This document shows, piece after piece, positions 12,400-21,320 of a DNA stretch of 37,595 nucleotides. Positions within the stretch are counted from its first letter, which is position 1. The number at the start of each line of letters is the position of its first letter. Made by a program: the position numbers and the translations under genes. The DNA comes from Saccoglossus kowalevskii (Eukaryota; Hemichordata; Enteropneusta; Harrimaniidae). The stretch spans positions 166,131 to 203,725 of the forward strand of contig NW_003122916.1 in assembly GCF_000003605.2 (NCBI RefSeq), given 5' to 3'. The notes beneath the pieces are model-generated. The model saw nothing but the letters and a program-made list of their open reading frames with translations, did not search any database and was not told the origin of the DNA.

Positions 12400-13748
12400 A
12401 TATACTATGACGGCGACTATGATTATGTGAATTGGAATATTTTGGTAGAAGACAGAGTACCTTGAATTGAGTAAGCTTGACTGATGTGTACAAAATATTC
12501 TGATCATGACTAGCGTTGTTGAAACGAGATAGAAATAACAACCTAAATTCAAAGTCAGAAGCCATAAGTCGTAAAGTGAAATTACAAATGAAGGAAGATA
12601 AAACAAAAGACGATTCATGGTCAAATCTATAAGAGAAAGAGCTCACAGCTAAGGCGTGGTGATAAAATATGTCCTAGCCGAGCGGTCGACATCGGAACAT
12701 CGAAAGGAAACGACATACATATCCGGCGAAACTAAAAGGGGTGTACCAGCGGCAATCGAAACAGTACATATCTAAACGACGTTGAGACTGCCTGGTTACC
12801 AAGGTCATTGTCAATGTTTATAGAACGACGTTTCACCGCAAACTATTTGAAAGTGTAGATTACAAACACACACGAAGCACTTTACTAGTACACAGAGAAA
12901 CCACAACAGAAGTAACTCCATGAGTGTCAATACTTACACTGGTTAGCCGTGGAAGCTTCGGTTGATAGGCTCCTCTGAAATAAGATTCAGTCACGAATTG
13001 GTTAAATACTGTGTTATGTGTGGAATTGTCTGCTCAATGACTCACTCAACATTGCAGTTCACAATGAATAAACAGCGTAATGACGAAATTACTTAATGCG
13101 AAATGACGCAGGTAAAACTAATAATATAAATTATCAATTTTGTTAATATATTATGCAAATCTATTTAATTTAACAAAAAGTTGACTGCTAGTTGAGTATC
13201 CTGAAATGTTTTCTGAGATATTTATACATTCCGTCATCATATTCCTAGGAAAGATCGTACTTTCTATGACCTGTTTAGATGAAAGTGAACTCAAAACAGT
13301 GGAGTCATTAGATGATTAAAACGCCACTTTTCCTATCCCATAGGTTACCGCCATATGTATATTATGTGTATATTAACTAAGCTGGAGATAACATTATTAT
13401 TTTGTACATTACACAGAATATTTCGAATATTGATCTTTATACTATAGGATAAAATACGGCTAAATACGAATATTTCTATTTTGACATCATTTCACATAGT
13501 GAGAAATAATTATGCACCTGCTGTACATTTCTACCTGCAAGCGATCACCTATTGGCCAAATTGATTACGTTACGAGACAAAGGAAATAAACATGAAGTAG
13601 CCAGTAGAGAAACTGTGATGACGACACACGTACACATCACGTATGTGTTTATGTAGAACATGACGTATAAACCATAAAGTCATTGAATTACCTTAATCGG
13701 TGAGCTCAGAACAACAGAAATATAACAGAAGAAAACGTAGGGAAACAT
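4326..13748 (-). CDS. Secreted astacin metalloprotease with sushi and two MAM domains, 15 exons
   Basis: Fifteen exons join in phase to 1977 nt, 658 residues plus TAA. Residues 1-16 are a hydrophobic signal peptide. Residues 17 to about 70 are a propeptide with VEGDI, close to the astacin FxGD segment whose Asp blocks the zinc. The catalytic domain, about 70-265, has the zinc motif [15 protein letters not shown] (His161, His165, His171, base Glu162), the Met-turn SIMHY (Met218, Tyr220) and four Cys (113, 134, 153, 265) placed for the two family disulfides. A sushi/CCP module covers 269-322. MAM domains cover about 330-489 and 499-655. The protein ends three residues after a MAM-type Gly-Asn-Cys, without a transmembrane segment, so it should be soluble and secreted. 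It should cleave extracellular proteins. Vertebrate meprins carry MAM-TRAF-EGF-TM instead, so this is a meprin-like relative and not a clear orthologue. No transcript evidence is available to me. Confidence 0.9.
4426..4700. repeat. Tandem repeat, 11 copies of 25 bp, in intron 14
   Basis: The unit aatcccaaaattaacataat + taaat repeats 11 times with no length change; units start at 4426, 4451, 4476 and so on. Most copies differ by one to three substitutions. It starts 11 bases from the exon 15 acceptor, so it replaces most of the normal pyrimidine-tract/branch-point region of that intron. Confidence 0.95.
4756..5012 (-). CDS. Protease exon 14: MAM domain 2, central part
   Basis: Acceptor TTATTTAG, donor AAG|GTATAG. 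It encodes [40 protein letters not shown] and [11 protein letters not shown]. It is parallel to exon 11. Confidence 0.94.
5359..5508 (-). CDS. Protease exon 13: MAM domain 2, N-terminal part
   Basis: Acceptor GTCAACAG, donor G|GTATGT. It encodes [28 protein letters not shown] and [12 protein letters not shown]. Length (150 bp) and phases are identical to exon 10. Confidence 0.94.
5759..5849 (-). CDS. Protease exon 12: MAM domain 1, C-terminal part
   Basis: It starts in phase 0 after CTATAG and ends G|GTGAAA. It encodes [20 protein letters not shown] then [10 protein letters not shown], the standard MAM ending with its last Cys. Confidence 0.94.
6069..6337 (-). CDS. Protease exon 11: MAM domain 1, central part
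   Basis: Acceptor TTCCCACAG, donor CAG|GTGAGG. It encodes [43 protein letters not shown] and PDSPFQ. This is the conserved MAM core with the [10 protein letters not shown] motif. Confidence 0.95.
6698..6847 (-). CDS. Protease exon 10: MAM domain 1, N-terminal part
   Basis: Acceptor TTCCATAG, donor G|GTAAGA. It encodes [24 protein letters not shown] and [13 protein letters not shown], the usual MAM opening (C-D-F-E...C-F..D..DDFDW...). It is exactly 150 bp, as is exon 13 of MAM 2. Confidence 0.93.
7203..7323 (-). pseudogene. Decayed MAM-domain segment inside intron 9
   Basis: On the minus strand the frame [18 protein letters not shown] ... YDISLMI is followed, after a one-base frame change, by [10 protein letters not shown] and a TAG. 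This follows the MAM order seen in the intact exons (G..., V..., then [16 protein letters not shown]), and about 71% of 24 bases match exon 12. The parts that are separate exons in the gene are fused here with no intron. A possible further piece (AKDGDW...C) is at about 6936-6962. It may be a relic of a third MAM or chance similarity. Confidence 0.3.
7488..7661 (-). CDS. Protease exon 9: sushi (CCP) module
   Basis: One exon encodes a complete sushi domain: [12 protein letters not shown], a CCLKGD segment, [14 protein letters not shown], then [10 protein letters not shown] with the conserved Trp and last Cys. It starts in phase 1 and ends in phase 1 (a symmetric 1-1 exon), the classic form for a shuffled CCP module. 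Confidence 0.93.
7880..8101 (-). CDS. Protease exon 8: Met-turn and C-lobe
   Basis: Acceptor TTTCAG, donor G|GTAAGT. NFDKY is followed by YRSIMHYS (Met-turn and the zinc-associated Tyr), then [20 protein letters not shown], which ends the astacin domain with its last Cys (265). Confidence 0.95.
8106..8164. repeat. Pentanucleotide microsatellite (ATTAG/ATTAC)n in intron 7
   Basis: About 11 units of ATTAG with scattered ATTAC variants. It starts directly beside the acceptor of exon 8. Confidence 0.9.
8352..8527 (-). CDS. Protease exon 7: zinc-binding active site
   Basis: It begins after TTTTCTAG and ends G|GTAAAT. It contains [33 protein letters not shown] and [11 protein letters not shown]. 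These give all three zinc His ligands and the general-base Glu, so the enzyme should be active. Confidence 0.95.
8885..9002 (-). CDS. Protease exon 6: catalytic N-lobe
   Basis: Acceptor TTGTAG, donor GG|GTAAGT. It carries [17 protein letters not shown] and [10 protein letters not shown], the astacin pattern of helix A, the first conserved Cys (113) and the strand before the second Cys. Phase-2 end joins T of exon 7 to give Gly133. Confidence 0.92.
9307..9462. mobile_element. Miniature inverted-repeat element with TTAA flanks, intron 5
   Basis: The left end (AGCGAGAGGGTCGTCACCTG...) and inverted right end (AGCAGGGGAGTCGTCACCTA...) agree at 22 of 28 positions. TTAA flanks both sides (9303-9306, 9463-9466), the target duplication of piggyBac-type elements. 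It is 156 bp, without a frame, and GC-richer than the surrounding intron. The superfamily is inferred from TTAA only. Confidence 0.6.
9603..9681 (-). CDS. Protease exon 5: maturation site and N-terminus of catalytic domain
   Basis: Acceptor TTGGCAG, donor A|GTATG. It encodes [20 protein letters not shown], then NINTDL. The W-P-N-G and following strand match the N-terminal lobe of astacins. The mature enzyme probably begins near NAAR after the Arg at residue 70. Confidence 0.88.
10211..10232 (+). repeat. A22 homopolymer in intron 4
   Basis: An uninterrupted run of 22 A follows AATAAAT-like sequence. It could be the tail of an old retroposed copy, but no body was recognised upstream. Confidence 0.7.
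10417..10463 (-). CDS. Protease exon 4: propeptide with the zinc-blocking Asp segment
   Basis: It encodes [15 protein letters not shown] after acceptor CTCTAG and ends TCG|GTAAGA. VEGDI corresponds to the FxGD segment conserved in astacin prodomains, here with the Phe one residue further upstream than in the usual motif. Confidence 0.8.
10464..11886 (-). other. Intron 3 of the protease gene
   Basis: About 1.4 kb between exon 4 and exon 3. A 97-codon + strand frame at 11000-11293 lacks an ATG start and has no recognisable features. Nothing else is supported. Confidence 0.6.
11887..11946 (-). CDS. Protease exon 3: propeptide
   Basis: Acceptor TTTGCAG, donor G|GTGAGA. It encodes [19 protein letters not shown], helical-looking propeptide sequence. 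Phases fit the neighbours (the downstream junction makes Val52). Confidence 0.7.
11947..12937 (-). other. Intron 2 of the protease gene, with an AT microsatellite
   Basis: It contains an (AT)n tract at about 12366-12405. No other element was recognised. The 15-base string GTTTATAGAACGACG near 12818 also occurs in intron 9 near 7003, suggesting a shared dispersed repeat. Confidence 0.6.
12938..12974 (-). CDS. Protease exon 2: start of propeptide (37 bp microexon)
   Basis: Between TTTCAG and GTAAGTAT, it encodes [12 protein letters not shown] plus one base. It joins exon 1 in phase 0 and exon 3 in phase 1 (T|TG, Leu32). It is too short to call alone but the phase and both splice sites fit. Confidence 0.6.
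12975..13691 (-). other. Intron 1 of the protease gene
   Basis: An AT-rich interval of 717 bases between signal-peptide exon and exon 2. No repeat or frame of interest was seen. Confidence 0.6.
13692..13748 (-). CDS. Protease exon 1: signal peptide
   Basis: The ATG is at 13746-13748. It encodes [19 protein letters not shown], a short hydrophobic core followed by small residues, typical of a secretion signal. The exon ends AAG|GTAATT in phase 0, matching the phase-0 start of exon 2. A TATA-like/Inr pair lies 30-60 bp upstream. A possible alternative first exon is listed at 16446-16559. Confidence 0.7.
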
Positions 13749-13774
13749 GATTGTAGGCTTAGCTGGCTAGAATC

Positions 13775-13812
13775 AACTGACTGGAGAACTCGGAATCGAC
13801 TTCGCTTTTTAA
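13775..13812 (-). promoter_or_regulatory. Candidate core promoter of the protease gene
   Basis: On the minus strand a TTAAAAA TATA-like box (13806-13812) lies 28-34 bp upstream of the A of TCAGTT (13775-13780), which matches the animal Initiator. The predicted start is about 30 bp before the ATG, giving a short 5' UTR. The spacing is right for a TATA/Inr pair, but no transcript data support it. Confidence 0.45.
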
Positions 13813-16445
13813 TGGCCCGTACACGGGCGTTTCGTGAATTATTGGTTTGGGAAATTAAGCAAACACCTTTGATATATTCCGACAAAACTAACAGAGCCTC
13901 CTTGAGTTTACTTGCCATCTCGTAGACGTGTTCTTATTTGCATACCACCTCACGTCTTCTGGCCAACATTCAGGATGTTTAAAACCACAGAATTACTTTC
14001 TTTTCAAAACTCACCTGATGAGGTGCGGTATTAGTTGTTCCTTATAAATGCGACCACTTGCTTTAAGTTTAACGACTGACATCTCCTAGGTGAGAGGAAA
14101 TGTTCATTTAATAAATGCCGGGGAGGGGGTGCATTACATGTTACACAGAGTTCGTTTACGGAGTACACATAATGTACACATAGTAACCGACTTGTAACAA
14201 CGAGAGTTTAAATATATACAATTACAATATTTATAATTAAACGTGCGAATAATGACATTGTAACGGGAACAGGAGACAAATTAAGATATTGGTGGAAATC
14301 CGTACTCGTGTAATGTTCATTTTTTCTTTAGTGATGACCATTCTCGTGCTATCGAGTCGGTTTGGTATGATCTATAGCGTGAGCCAAAGCGACGGAATCG
14401 ATGCGCCCGAGAGACAGTGACATATATATTCTCTCTTATATAGTCAAACCATGTGTCATAAATAGCTGGTTAGCAATCTAGTTCATTATATTATGAAGTG
14501 GCACGTAGTTGAGTTGATTTTTCGCACTGTATGTGATTATAAATTCAGAATGCAAAGTTACTTGTAAGATTGTGCCTGATTGGCTACCCAACCCTAAAAC
14601 CGAACAGTCCAAATGTGTTCAATATGGCCTCATAACACCACTTCATGCCAACTGAGTACTTTTGGAAACCTAGAATGCCGAGCGACATCTAGTTGGCATG
14701 TAATAAGCACCTGGAATACAGAGCCACAATGGCGTCAACTAATTGGTCAATTCTTCACATTACAGATGGTCGCGTATTTATAACGTATATCCGAGACAAC
14801 ATTCGCGATTTTTCGTGGTGAAAATTAGAAAAAAATAAATATGTGTGCACAAAATGAAGGCAGATCACGTAATTTTATCATTTGAAATTGTATGTTAAAA
14901 TAGAATAAAAACATGGCATTGAGATTATGTTCTACTTTATTCGACACAGAGTAGATATACACCAGCCCAAATAGATATATCCAAATCCACACCAATACTC
15001 ATCCTTTACAGAGACACGAAAGAAACCTAGTCTTCTGATACAAGCACAAAAACGCCAATGTTTGTATTGAATGACCATTTCCCCATTCGTATATCCACAA
15101 ACGATGATCCGATTCTCGTGTGATCACTGGCAAGCACGTGTCCAGTCAAGTTGGCCTATTTCCAGCATAGATCAATACATCAAACTTAGCCGGCTCATCA
15201 TCTACACTCAGTATACATCTAAAGAGTTATTTTATACTGCACGGTGTTTTTGTGCGACACGCACACGTTACATTTAATCATGCAACACCATTAAGTAATT
15301 GAATTTGGTTCAACTATAAATGCTCTACTCGACAGAAAGCTATCCACTCTAATACCTCTCTATTTTGGTGTAATGTGTACTCAGTTTAATCGCCAGTGCA
15401 CAGATCTTTTCATAGATATGGTGCCTATTTATTGAATAATTAACTTGAGATGTTTCTCGATAAACTTGAATAGCCTAATGATGACACCATTAACCCATAG
15501 CTTCAAATAACGCAATTGAGAATCATAATATAAAAAAAAAACACGCGAAAAAGTTAACCTGACAAGTGGATTCAGCAAAGCAACATTTATATGTAGAAGT
15601 ACTATATAACTATACGAACACTTTCTGAGATTCTTAAAATTGATCAATCAATTGATCAATCAATCAATCAATCAACCAACCGACCAATTGGTCGACCGAC
15701 CGATTGTATTATGGTTCTGCAATATTACATATGTAGAAGTTACATAAATAAGTTACTATGTTGATTTAAAGTATATGGTTTCGTTATTCCTATTGCGATC
15801 GACTATGTATGATATCTACGTATATCCATATAAGGCAATACTGTACTACTGATAAAATTCAGTTATATTAAACATCGAACACTGTGATTTCAGAATTTGA
15901 CCAAGTCATCAAACCTTCGATGGTATAGCCAATACGCTACATGGTGTTACAGTACACTACATCATAGCAACATTGGTAAATTAACTCAGATTACAGAGTG
16001 TGTTATATTGGATGGAGACCTCTTTCCGTAACACCTCATTTGTGAATAGTAAAATACAATGAAAGAGTAAACTACCAAGTTTGTAATGTTATGATATTAT
16101 GGATGGTATTGGGTCGATGTTGAAACCCAAGTGAACATTTGCTAAAAATTAACCACGGAATATAATAATAAAAATCATAGATTTATGATATAGAAAACAC
16201 AGTGTAATTATATAAGCTTGAGTCAATATATGTTCTTATTGATTATGCAGTTTAAAGAAATTTAAGAAATTTACAGCGGATTTAGAATTAATTTCAATCA
16301 ATATTATTTTTGCATCACATTCAAACAAAAGACCAAAAACTCGCAGAAAACGGTACTTTGCGATGGTTGTTGAGAGTCCCCTGAACAGCGTAACAAGATT
16401 AGCCCTACGTGTGTAACATATATGAATTTGGTTGTTCAGGATTAC
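13813..16445. other. Upstream flank of the protease gene, no gene seen
   Basis: AT-rich non-coding sequence. It holds a degenerate TCAA microsatellite at about 15642-15682, which grades into GACC-type units. No coding exon was supported. Confidence 0.5.
15642..15682. repeat. Degenerate (TCAA)n microsatellite
   Basis: Runs of tcaa with tgatcaat interruptions pass into accaaccgaccaattggtc units. Confidence 0.8.
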
Positions 16446-16559
16446 TTCAAAGTTGAGTTTGTGTTGTTTTCTCGAGTTTTCACCGGCTCCACCGGCGTTC
16501 CACAGCAGCGCGCACAAAGCCCATAGAAATACGTGGTACAGTGGTGCGCGTCTTAGCAA
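16446..16559 (-). other. Possible alternative first exon with signal-like sequence but no ATG
   Basis: The minus frame opens just after a TAG and a TTG codon. It reads LLRRAPLYHVFLWALCALLW then NAGGAGENSRKQHKLNFE, which looks like a secretion signal. A GTAATC donor in phase 0 (16444-16445) would splice correctly to the phase-0 start of protease exon 2. However, no ATG is present, and the closer exon at 13692-13748 has one. It could be a chance frame within a GC-rich patch. Confidence 0.15.
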
Positions 16560-16600
16560 CTAGAACGTATGTGACGTAGCTCCGCCCCCGAGGATAGTAA
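16555..16600 (-). promoter_or_regulatory. GC-box plus CRE cluster
   Basis: Within about 40 bases the minus strand has GGGGGCGG (GC/Sp1 box), TACGTCA (CRE-like) and GTTGCTA (RFX half-site). This GC-rich patch stands out from AT-rich surroundings and could be a promoter for an unseen transcript. Confidence 0.3.
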
Positions 16601-17017
16601 TGCTATATGCTTATCCAGTCAATCCAACTATACAACGGCATCGCTACGACATTTCTAACGCAAAAACTGATTTACACAAGAAAAATTAAAATAATTATAC
16701 AATACAAATGCAAGAATTTACACTTTTTTTGTTAAAATGAACCGCCCAATTATTTTGAATAAATGGTAATGACACTGACCATGCATGCTCTTGCTGAAAT
16801 AGTATGAACAATAAAGTTGATCATATATATCAAACGTTAAAACATAACACGACATCTGAGAACAACTCAAACTAAAATTAAACTGTCAAGAAAACAAGTG
16901 GATAAGGACAAATTCTCAAAACAAATATTATCTCTACTTAAATTCTAATGTGATATCACACATAAAAACAATAGCTCACGCGAATATTTGTCTGTTTAAT
17001 GAGCGCGTTCGGTTTTT

Positions 17018-17070
17018 CAGTTGTAAGGAAGTAGTGTTGCCTTTATTTTGTATTGTTTTAGTGTTTTATC
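17018..17070 (+). repeat. 53 bp segment, partner of the inverted copy at 18945-18997
   Basis: It begins CAGTTGTAAGGAAGTAGTG and ends GTGTTTTATC. It matches the reverse complement of 18945-18997 with one mismatch in 53. No target duplication is visible at its edges. Confidence 0.85.
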
Positions 17071-18755
17071 TACAAAAAGAGATAAATTGTGGTAGTCAAA
17101 AAAACACACTAAAATTACCAAATTTTGAATAACGTCTACAAGATTAACATAAACGTATTGATTAATGTGTTGTAAAGTTAATTATATAGAAATATTTTAC
17201 ATTCATGTCGGTAATTTAACTGTTGTTATTATATTCCACCTGTGGCAAAACGATGCGAAACCAGTGTGCCACACGAACATGTACCTATAACTTAAATATC
17301 GGCGTAATAGGTAATTTGCATAATTGTTGTATTGAATATTTGACATTTGGATAGATAATCGCTATCAATTATGTTGATGAAATTTAACTTGAACAATTAT
17401 TTATATAGATAAAAAACAATACATTTATTGTAATACATTATTGCCATTTCATCTGTGGTCTAATATGTAATTTACTAAAATCAAAATAAAAGGCACTTAA
17501 GAGGATATGCCCAGCATTTTTCTTGTTTCACAAGATGATATTGAAATTGATTGAAATATTAAATGGGAGTTTAAGTACATATTTAAAGAACTACACTTTC
17601 AACATATTTAGCATTATGAAAATGAATTGACACTATTTCGTCTTCGTAAATGTACATGTTTCTATGGAAACTTGACGTTCCTCGTCTGCCTAATGTTTTT
17701 TTTATACTACACTCATGTACTTGACAATATAATCCTTATATACAAATACCGGACTGCTACAGGTAAGGCATCATCTTCATAAAACCACTTTTCCTCAAAA
17801 CTTTACAGTGAATTATACAAAATAGATTATTTACAGATTATGACGCAAGCAAACTAGCCAATTTGCATATTATATTCAGAAATGTCATACTTCTCTTAAA
17901 TGCAAACAAGCATCTTATCACAATTAAAATACCCCACAAAAATACATTAATGTTCATTGATCAATTCGAATGAAAAGAATGCCTTGGCTATTCAACTTGT
18001 CTTAGAGCGACTTCTGTGGTCGGTGGCGGCGACATTCTTTATACATTCGAACGAAATGCGGGTTTATCAGTTAAACGTCAGTTATCAGGCATGAAATATA
18101 CATGTTAACGAAAATCACCCGTGGTGGCGCTGTGTTTTTCAACCTGGTATTTTTCCCCATTTCCAAATCTGTCCTTTGGCCGAACTTGACCAGAAATGAT
18201 AGTATGAGTAATATGCAGCTCCATCGATAAATAAAGGAATTAACGAATGAATGAATAAATATTTTTTTAACAATGTATGATCACACAAACGTTTTTTTTA
18301 TTTTTTATTTTTATAAAATGCTGAACACAGCTGTGGCGTTTATTACAATCATACATACGATAACGAGCTGTGACTTCAGGCTGGTAAAACAATTGTATTT
18401 TTACGAAGTGGCGTTGACAATATCCTTTTGTGAAACGTGTGACAATAACGATACAAGATTCGTTTATGTAAGACATTGTAGTTAATTCAGGTTAAATAAA
18501 TTTTGCATTTATTTGTTTTAAATAAACCATGTATGCACATATTTCAACCTCAAACTAATTATGTTAGATATAATAGAAATTGTGTTATCTACGCGAAGTC
18601 CATATTCTGTGGGATTTATTGAACCAACATACTCACAAGTGATAATGCACCATATTTCAACACATTTGACCAAACTGTACACCAGTACAAATACAAAAAC
18701 ATTTCAATCTGAGTCATTGTCAGGTGATAGACAAAACATTCATTTTCAGCAGAAC
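17071..18755. other. Non-coding interval between the inverted 53-mer and the satellite array
   Basis: AT-rich, with only short overlapping frames on both strands (for example around 18270-18485). No gene was recognised. Confidence 0.5.
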
Positions 18756-18944
18756 CCAATACCAGTGTGGTACAAAGTGATTGGAAAGTTGGTGGATTTG
18801 TTCGCAAAATTGATGTAAATGATTGACCTGTCGAACCCCGCAGTTAAAAATTTGAAAAATTAATCGAAAGTCTGGTGAAAGATTTATATGTATTACAAGA
18901 CGGTCGTATAATGTTAGAAAATACTGTACACATTTGTGAACAGT

Positions 18945-18997
18945 GATAAAACACTAAAACAATACCAAATAAAGGCAACACTACTTCCTTACAACTG
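18945..18997 (-). repeat. 53 bp segment inserted in a satellite monomer (inverted partner of 17018-17070)
   Basis: It sits between AACAGTG and GCAAAGTTGATAG, which are adjacent in other monomers (...AACAGTGTGCAAAGTTGG...). It is therefore an insertion relative to the repeat. It matches 17018-17070 in reverse at 52 of 53 positions. Confidence 0.8.
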
Positions 18998-19470
18998 CAA
19001 AGTTGATAGATTTGGTTGGAAATTTTACGAAAAAATTTGCAGTATCGAGCCCCGCAGTTAAAAGTTTTTGAAAATACCCAAAAGCTAAGTGAAAGCCTTA
19101 TAAGTGAACGTATAATATTGAGAAACAGCGTACAAAGTTGATAGATTTGTTTGTAATAGTTGTCTTATTGACACACATAGTTAACAGTTCGAAAAAGCAA
19201 TGAAAAGCCTACTAAACAACCCTCATATAGTCGAATTAATCATATAGTATAATTAAATGGCCGTTAAATACTTGTACTGTGTTACGAAGCACGTCTAGGT
19301 CAACTCACAAAAGATACAAATGCCAACGATATCAATTTAGAAATATTTTAAAACATTAATTGGCTGGTAAATTGAAATTACTTTCATAGAAGTGTGGTAT
19401 GGTGATCGACCGAAGTCTAAAGTAAAGCTCAATTGGGCGTGGTTAGTACTTAGCATGAGATATTACCTTA

Positions 19471-19627
19471 CAGTGGCGGATCCAGCAAAATGTATTGGGG
19501 GAGACAAAGCTTCGCTTAACATTAGGGAGCGAAAATCGCAGAGAAGCTATGCGTAATCCAGATGATATGAATCGTCATGCGTTTGGGGGGGGGGGTGCCC
19601 CCTGCCCCCTCTCTGGATCCTCCACTG
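19471..19627. mobile_element. hAT-type miniature element with 8 bp target duplication
   Basis: Ends CAGTGGCGGATCCAG and inverted CAGTGGAGGATCCAG. It is 157 bp and carries a G11 tract at 19585-19595. The flanks are TTACCTTA (19463-19470) and TTACCTGA (19628-19635). The neighbouring repeat copy near 20470 has the uninterrupted empty site (ACTGCCTGAGTAAACC), which confirms insertion. An 8 bp duplication and CAG ends are hAT features. Confidence 0.85.
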
Positions 19628-21320
19628 TTACCTGAGTAAACCAGCGGCTGGTGGATTTTTTTTAGTTTCATCACACACATCGAAAGCATATGCGGCAACG
19701 TTCGTGCATTCTTTCTTACTGTGATATTAATTATTTATAGTTGAAAGTCGTAGGAATTTTCATATTTTTTAAATTCTAATTTTCAATGAACAAGTTGTTG
19801 ATGCTGTCGACACATCGTGGCTTTATGATGTTAACACGCAGTACAAAGTGATTGCAAAGTTGGTACATGTATATGTATATTTGTCCTAAATTGCTCGCCT
19901 ATATAATCTCGCAGTTGTAAAGTCTATATTAGCACATTGTCACATGAACTGTATATAAAATGTTAAAAACAGTGTGAAAAGTTGGCGAAGTTGCTTGTAT
20001 ATTTGACCTAACTCATTGTCATGCCAACCCCGCGGTCATATTGCGAAAACATTAACTAAATGTATAGAAAATGACCCATATATCAGCAGATTATCTCAAT
20101 ATCGAACCGTAAAAAGGGACGACAAACCGCTTACAAAGTTGTGAAAAGCGATTGCAAAGTTGGTAGATTCATTTGGGAAAGTGACCTATGATTGTATATT
20201 GACGGGATCCATAGTTAAAAGTTCGAAATTTTGAATAACTATTACATAAATTGCAGTTTAATTACCTTACTGTAGACCTAAGCATGTAGAGGTCAAAGGT
20301 CAATTCAAGAAGCTACTTGTGCAATCCATATCAATTTTAAAACATTTCCAAACATGAAATAGCAGCCAATTCGAATCAAATTTAAATCATTCATCCAGGA
20401 CTGTGGTAAGGTGATTGACCGATGTTTAAAGTTAAGCTAAATCGAGCGTGGTTAGTACTGCATGGGATACTGCCTGAGTAAACCAGATGATGGATGGTGG
20501 ATAATTTTGGTTTCATCATACACATCGAAAAGATGAGCGGCAACGTACGTGCATTCTGTTTTTCTGTGATATCAATCATTTATTGTAGAAAGTTGTGAAA
20601 ATTGTTTGGTATTTTTTAAATTCATGGACAGTTTTTAAATTCCCTCTAATTTTCAAAGAACAAGTTGTTGATGCTGCCGGCACATCGTGGCTTTAGGTTG
20701 TTAACACACAGTGCAAAGTTGTGCAAAGTGATTGCAAAGTTGGTAGATGCATTTGTATATTTGATCTAAGCTGTTGGCCTATAGAACCTCACAGTTGTAA
20801 AGTCGACAAAATGAATAAAAAACAGATGAAAGCAGTCTATATTAGCACATTGTCACATGAGCTGTCTATAAAATGTTAAAAACAGTGTGCAAAGTTGGAA
20901 AAAGCGATTAAAAAGTTGGCGAAGTTGTTTGTATATTTGACCTAAGTGATGGTCATGCCAACCCCGCAGTCAAATTGAGAAAACATTAACTAAATGTATA
21001 GGAAATGACCCATATATTAGCAGATTATCTCCACAGCGAACCGAAAAACGGACGACAAACCGCTTACAAAGTTGCGAAAAGCGATTGAAAAGTTGGTAGA
21101 TTCATTTGGTAATGTGACCTATGATATTATATTGACGGGACCCGTAGTTAAAAGTTCGAGATTTTGAATAAATAGTTAGTAAATTGCAGTTTAATTGCCG
21201 TACTGTATCCTGAAGCATGTAGACGTCAAAGGTCAATTGAAGAAGTTACTTGTGCAATCTATATCAATTTTAAAACATTTCCAAACATGAAATAGCCGCC
21301 AATTCGGATCAATTCAAGTA

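Larger units (their letters stand above)
18756..21320 (+). repeat. Satellite-like tandem array with a roughly 0.83-0.93 kb unit
   Basis: Landmarks recur in order. GTCAA...TATCAATTT blocks begin near 19294, 20287 and 21219, the last two about 932 bp apart; the first spacing is about 828 bp once the inserted element is removed. A CACATCGTGGCTTTA block recurs near 19810 and 20680. Within each unit a shorter monomer recurs every 120-220 bp: CAAAGTTGGTAGAT, a GACCTA segment, then AACCCCGCAGT and AAAAGTTCGAAA. This suggests a higher-order repeat. The left third is most diverged. No coding frame is preserved. Confidence 0.85.

Noticed and set aside
15642-15682. CRISPR-like short repeats
   Set aside because: It is a contiguous degenerate TCAA microsatellite without spacers. 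The other repeat arrays here are also direct tandem repeats, and the DNA is eukaryotic.
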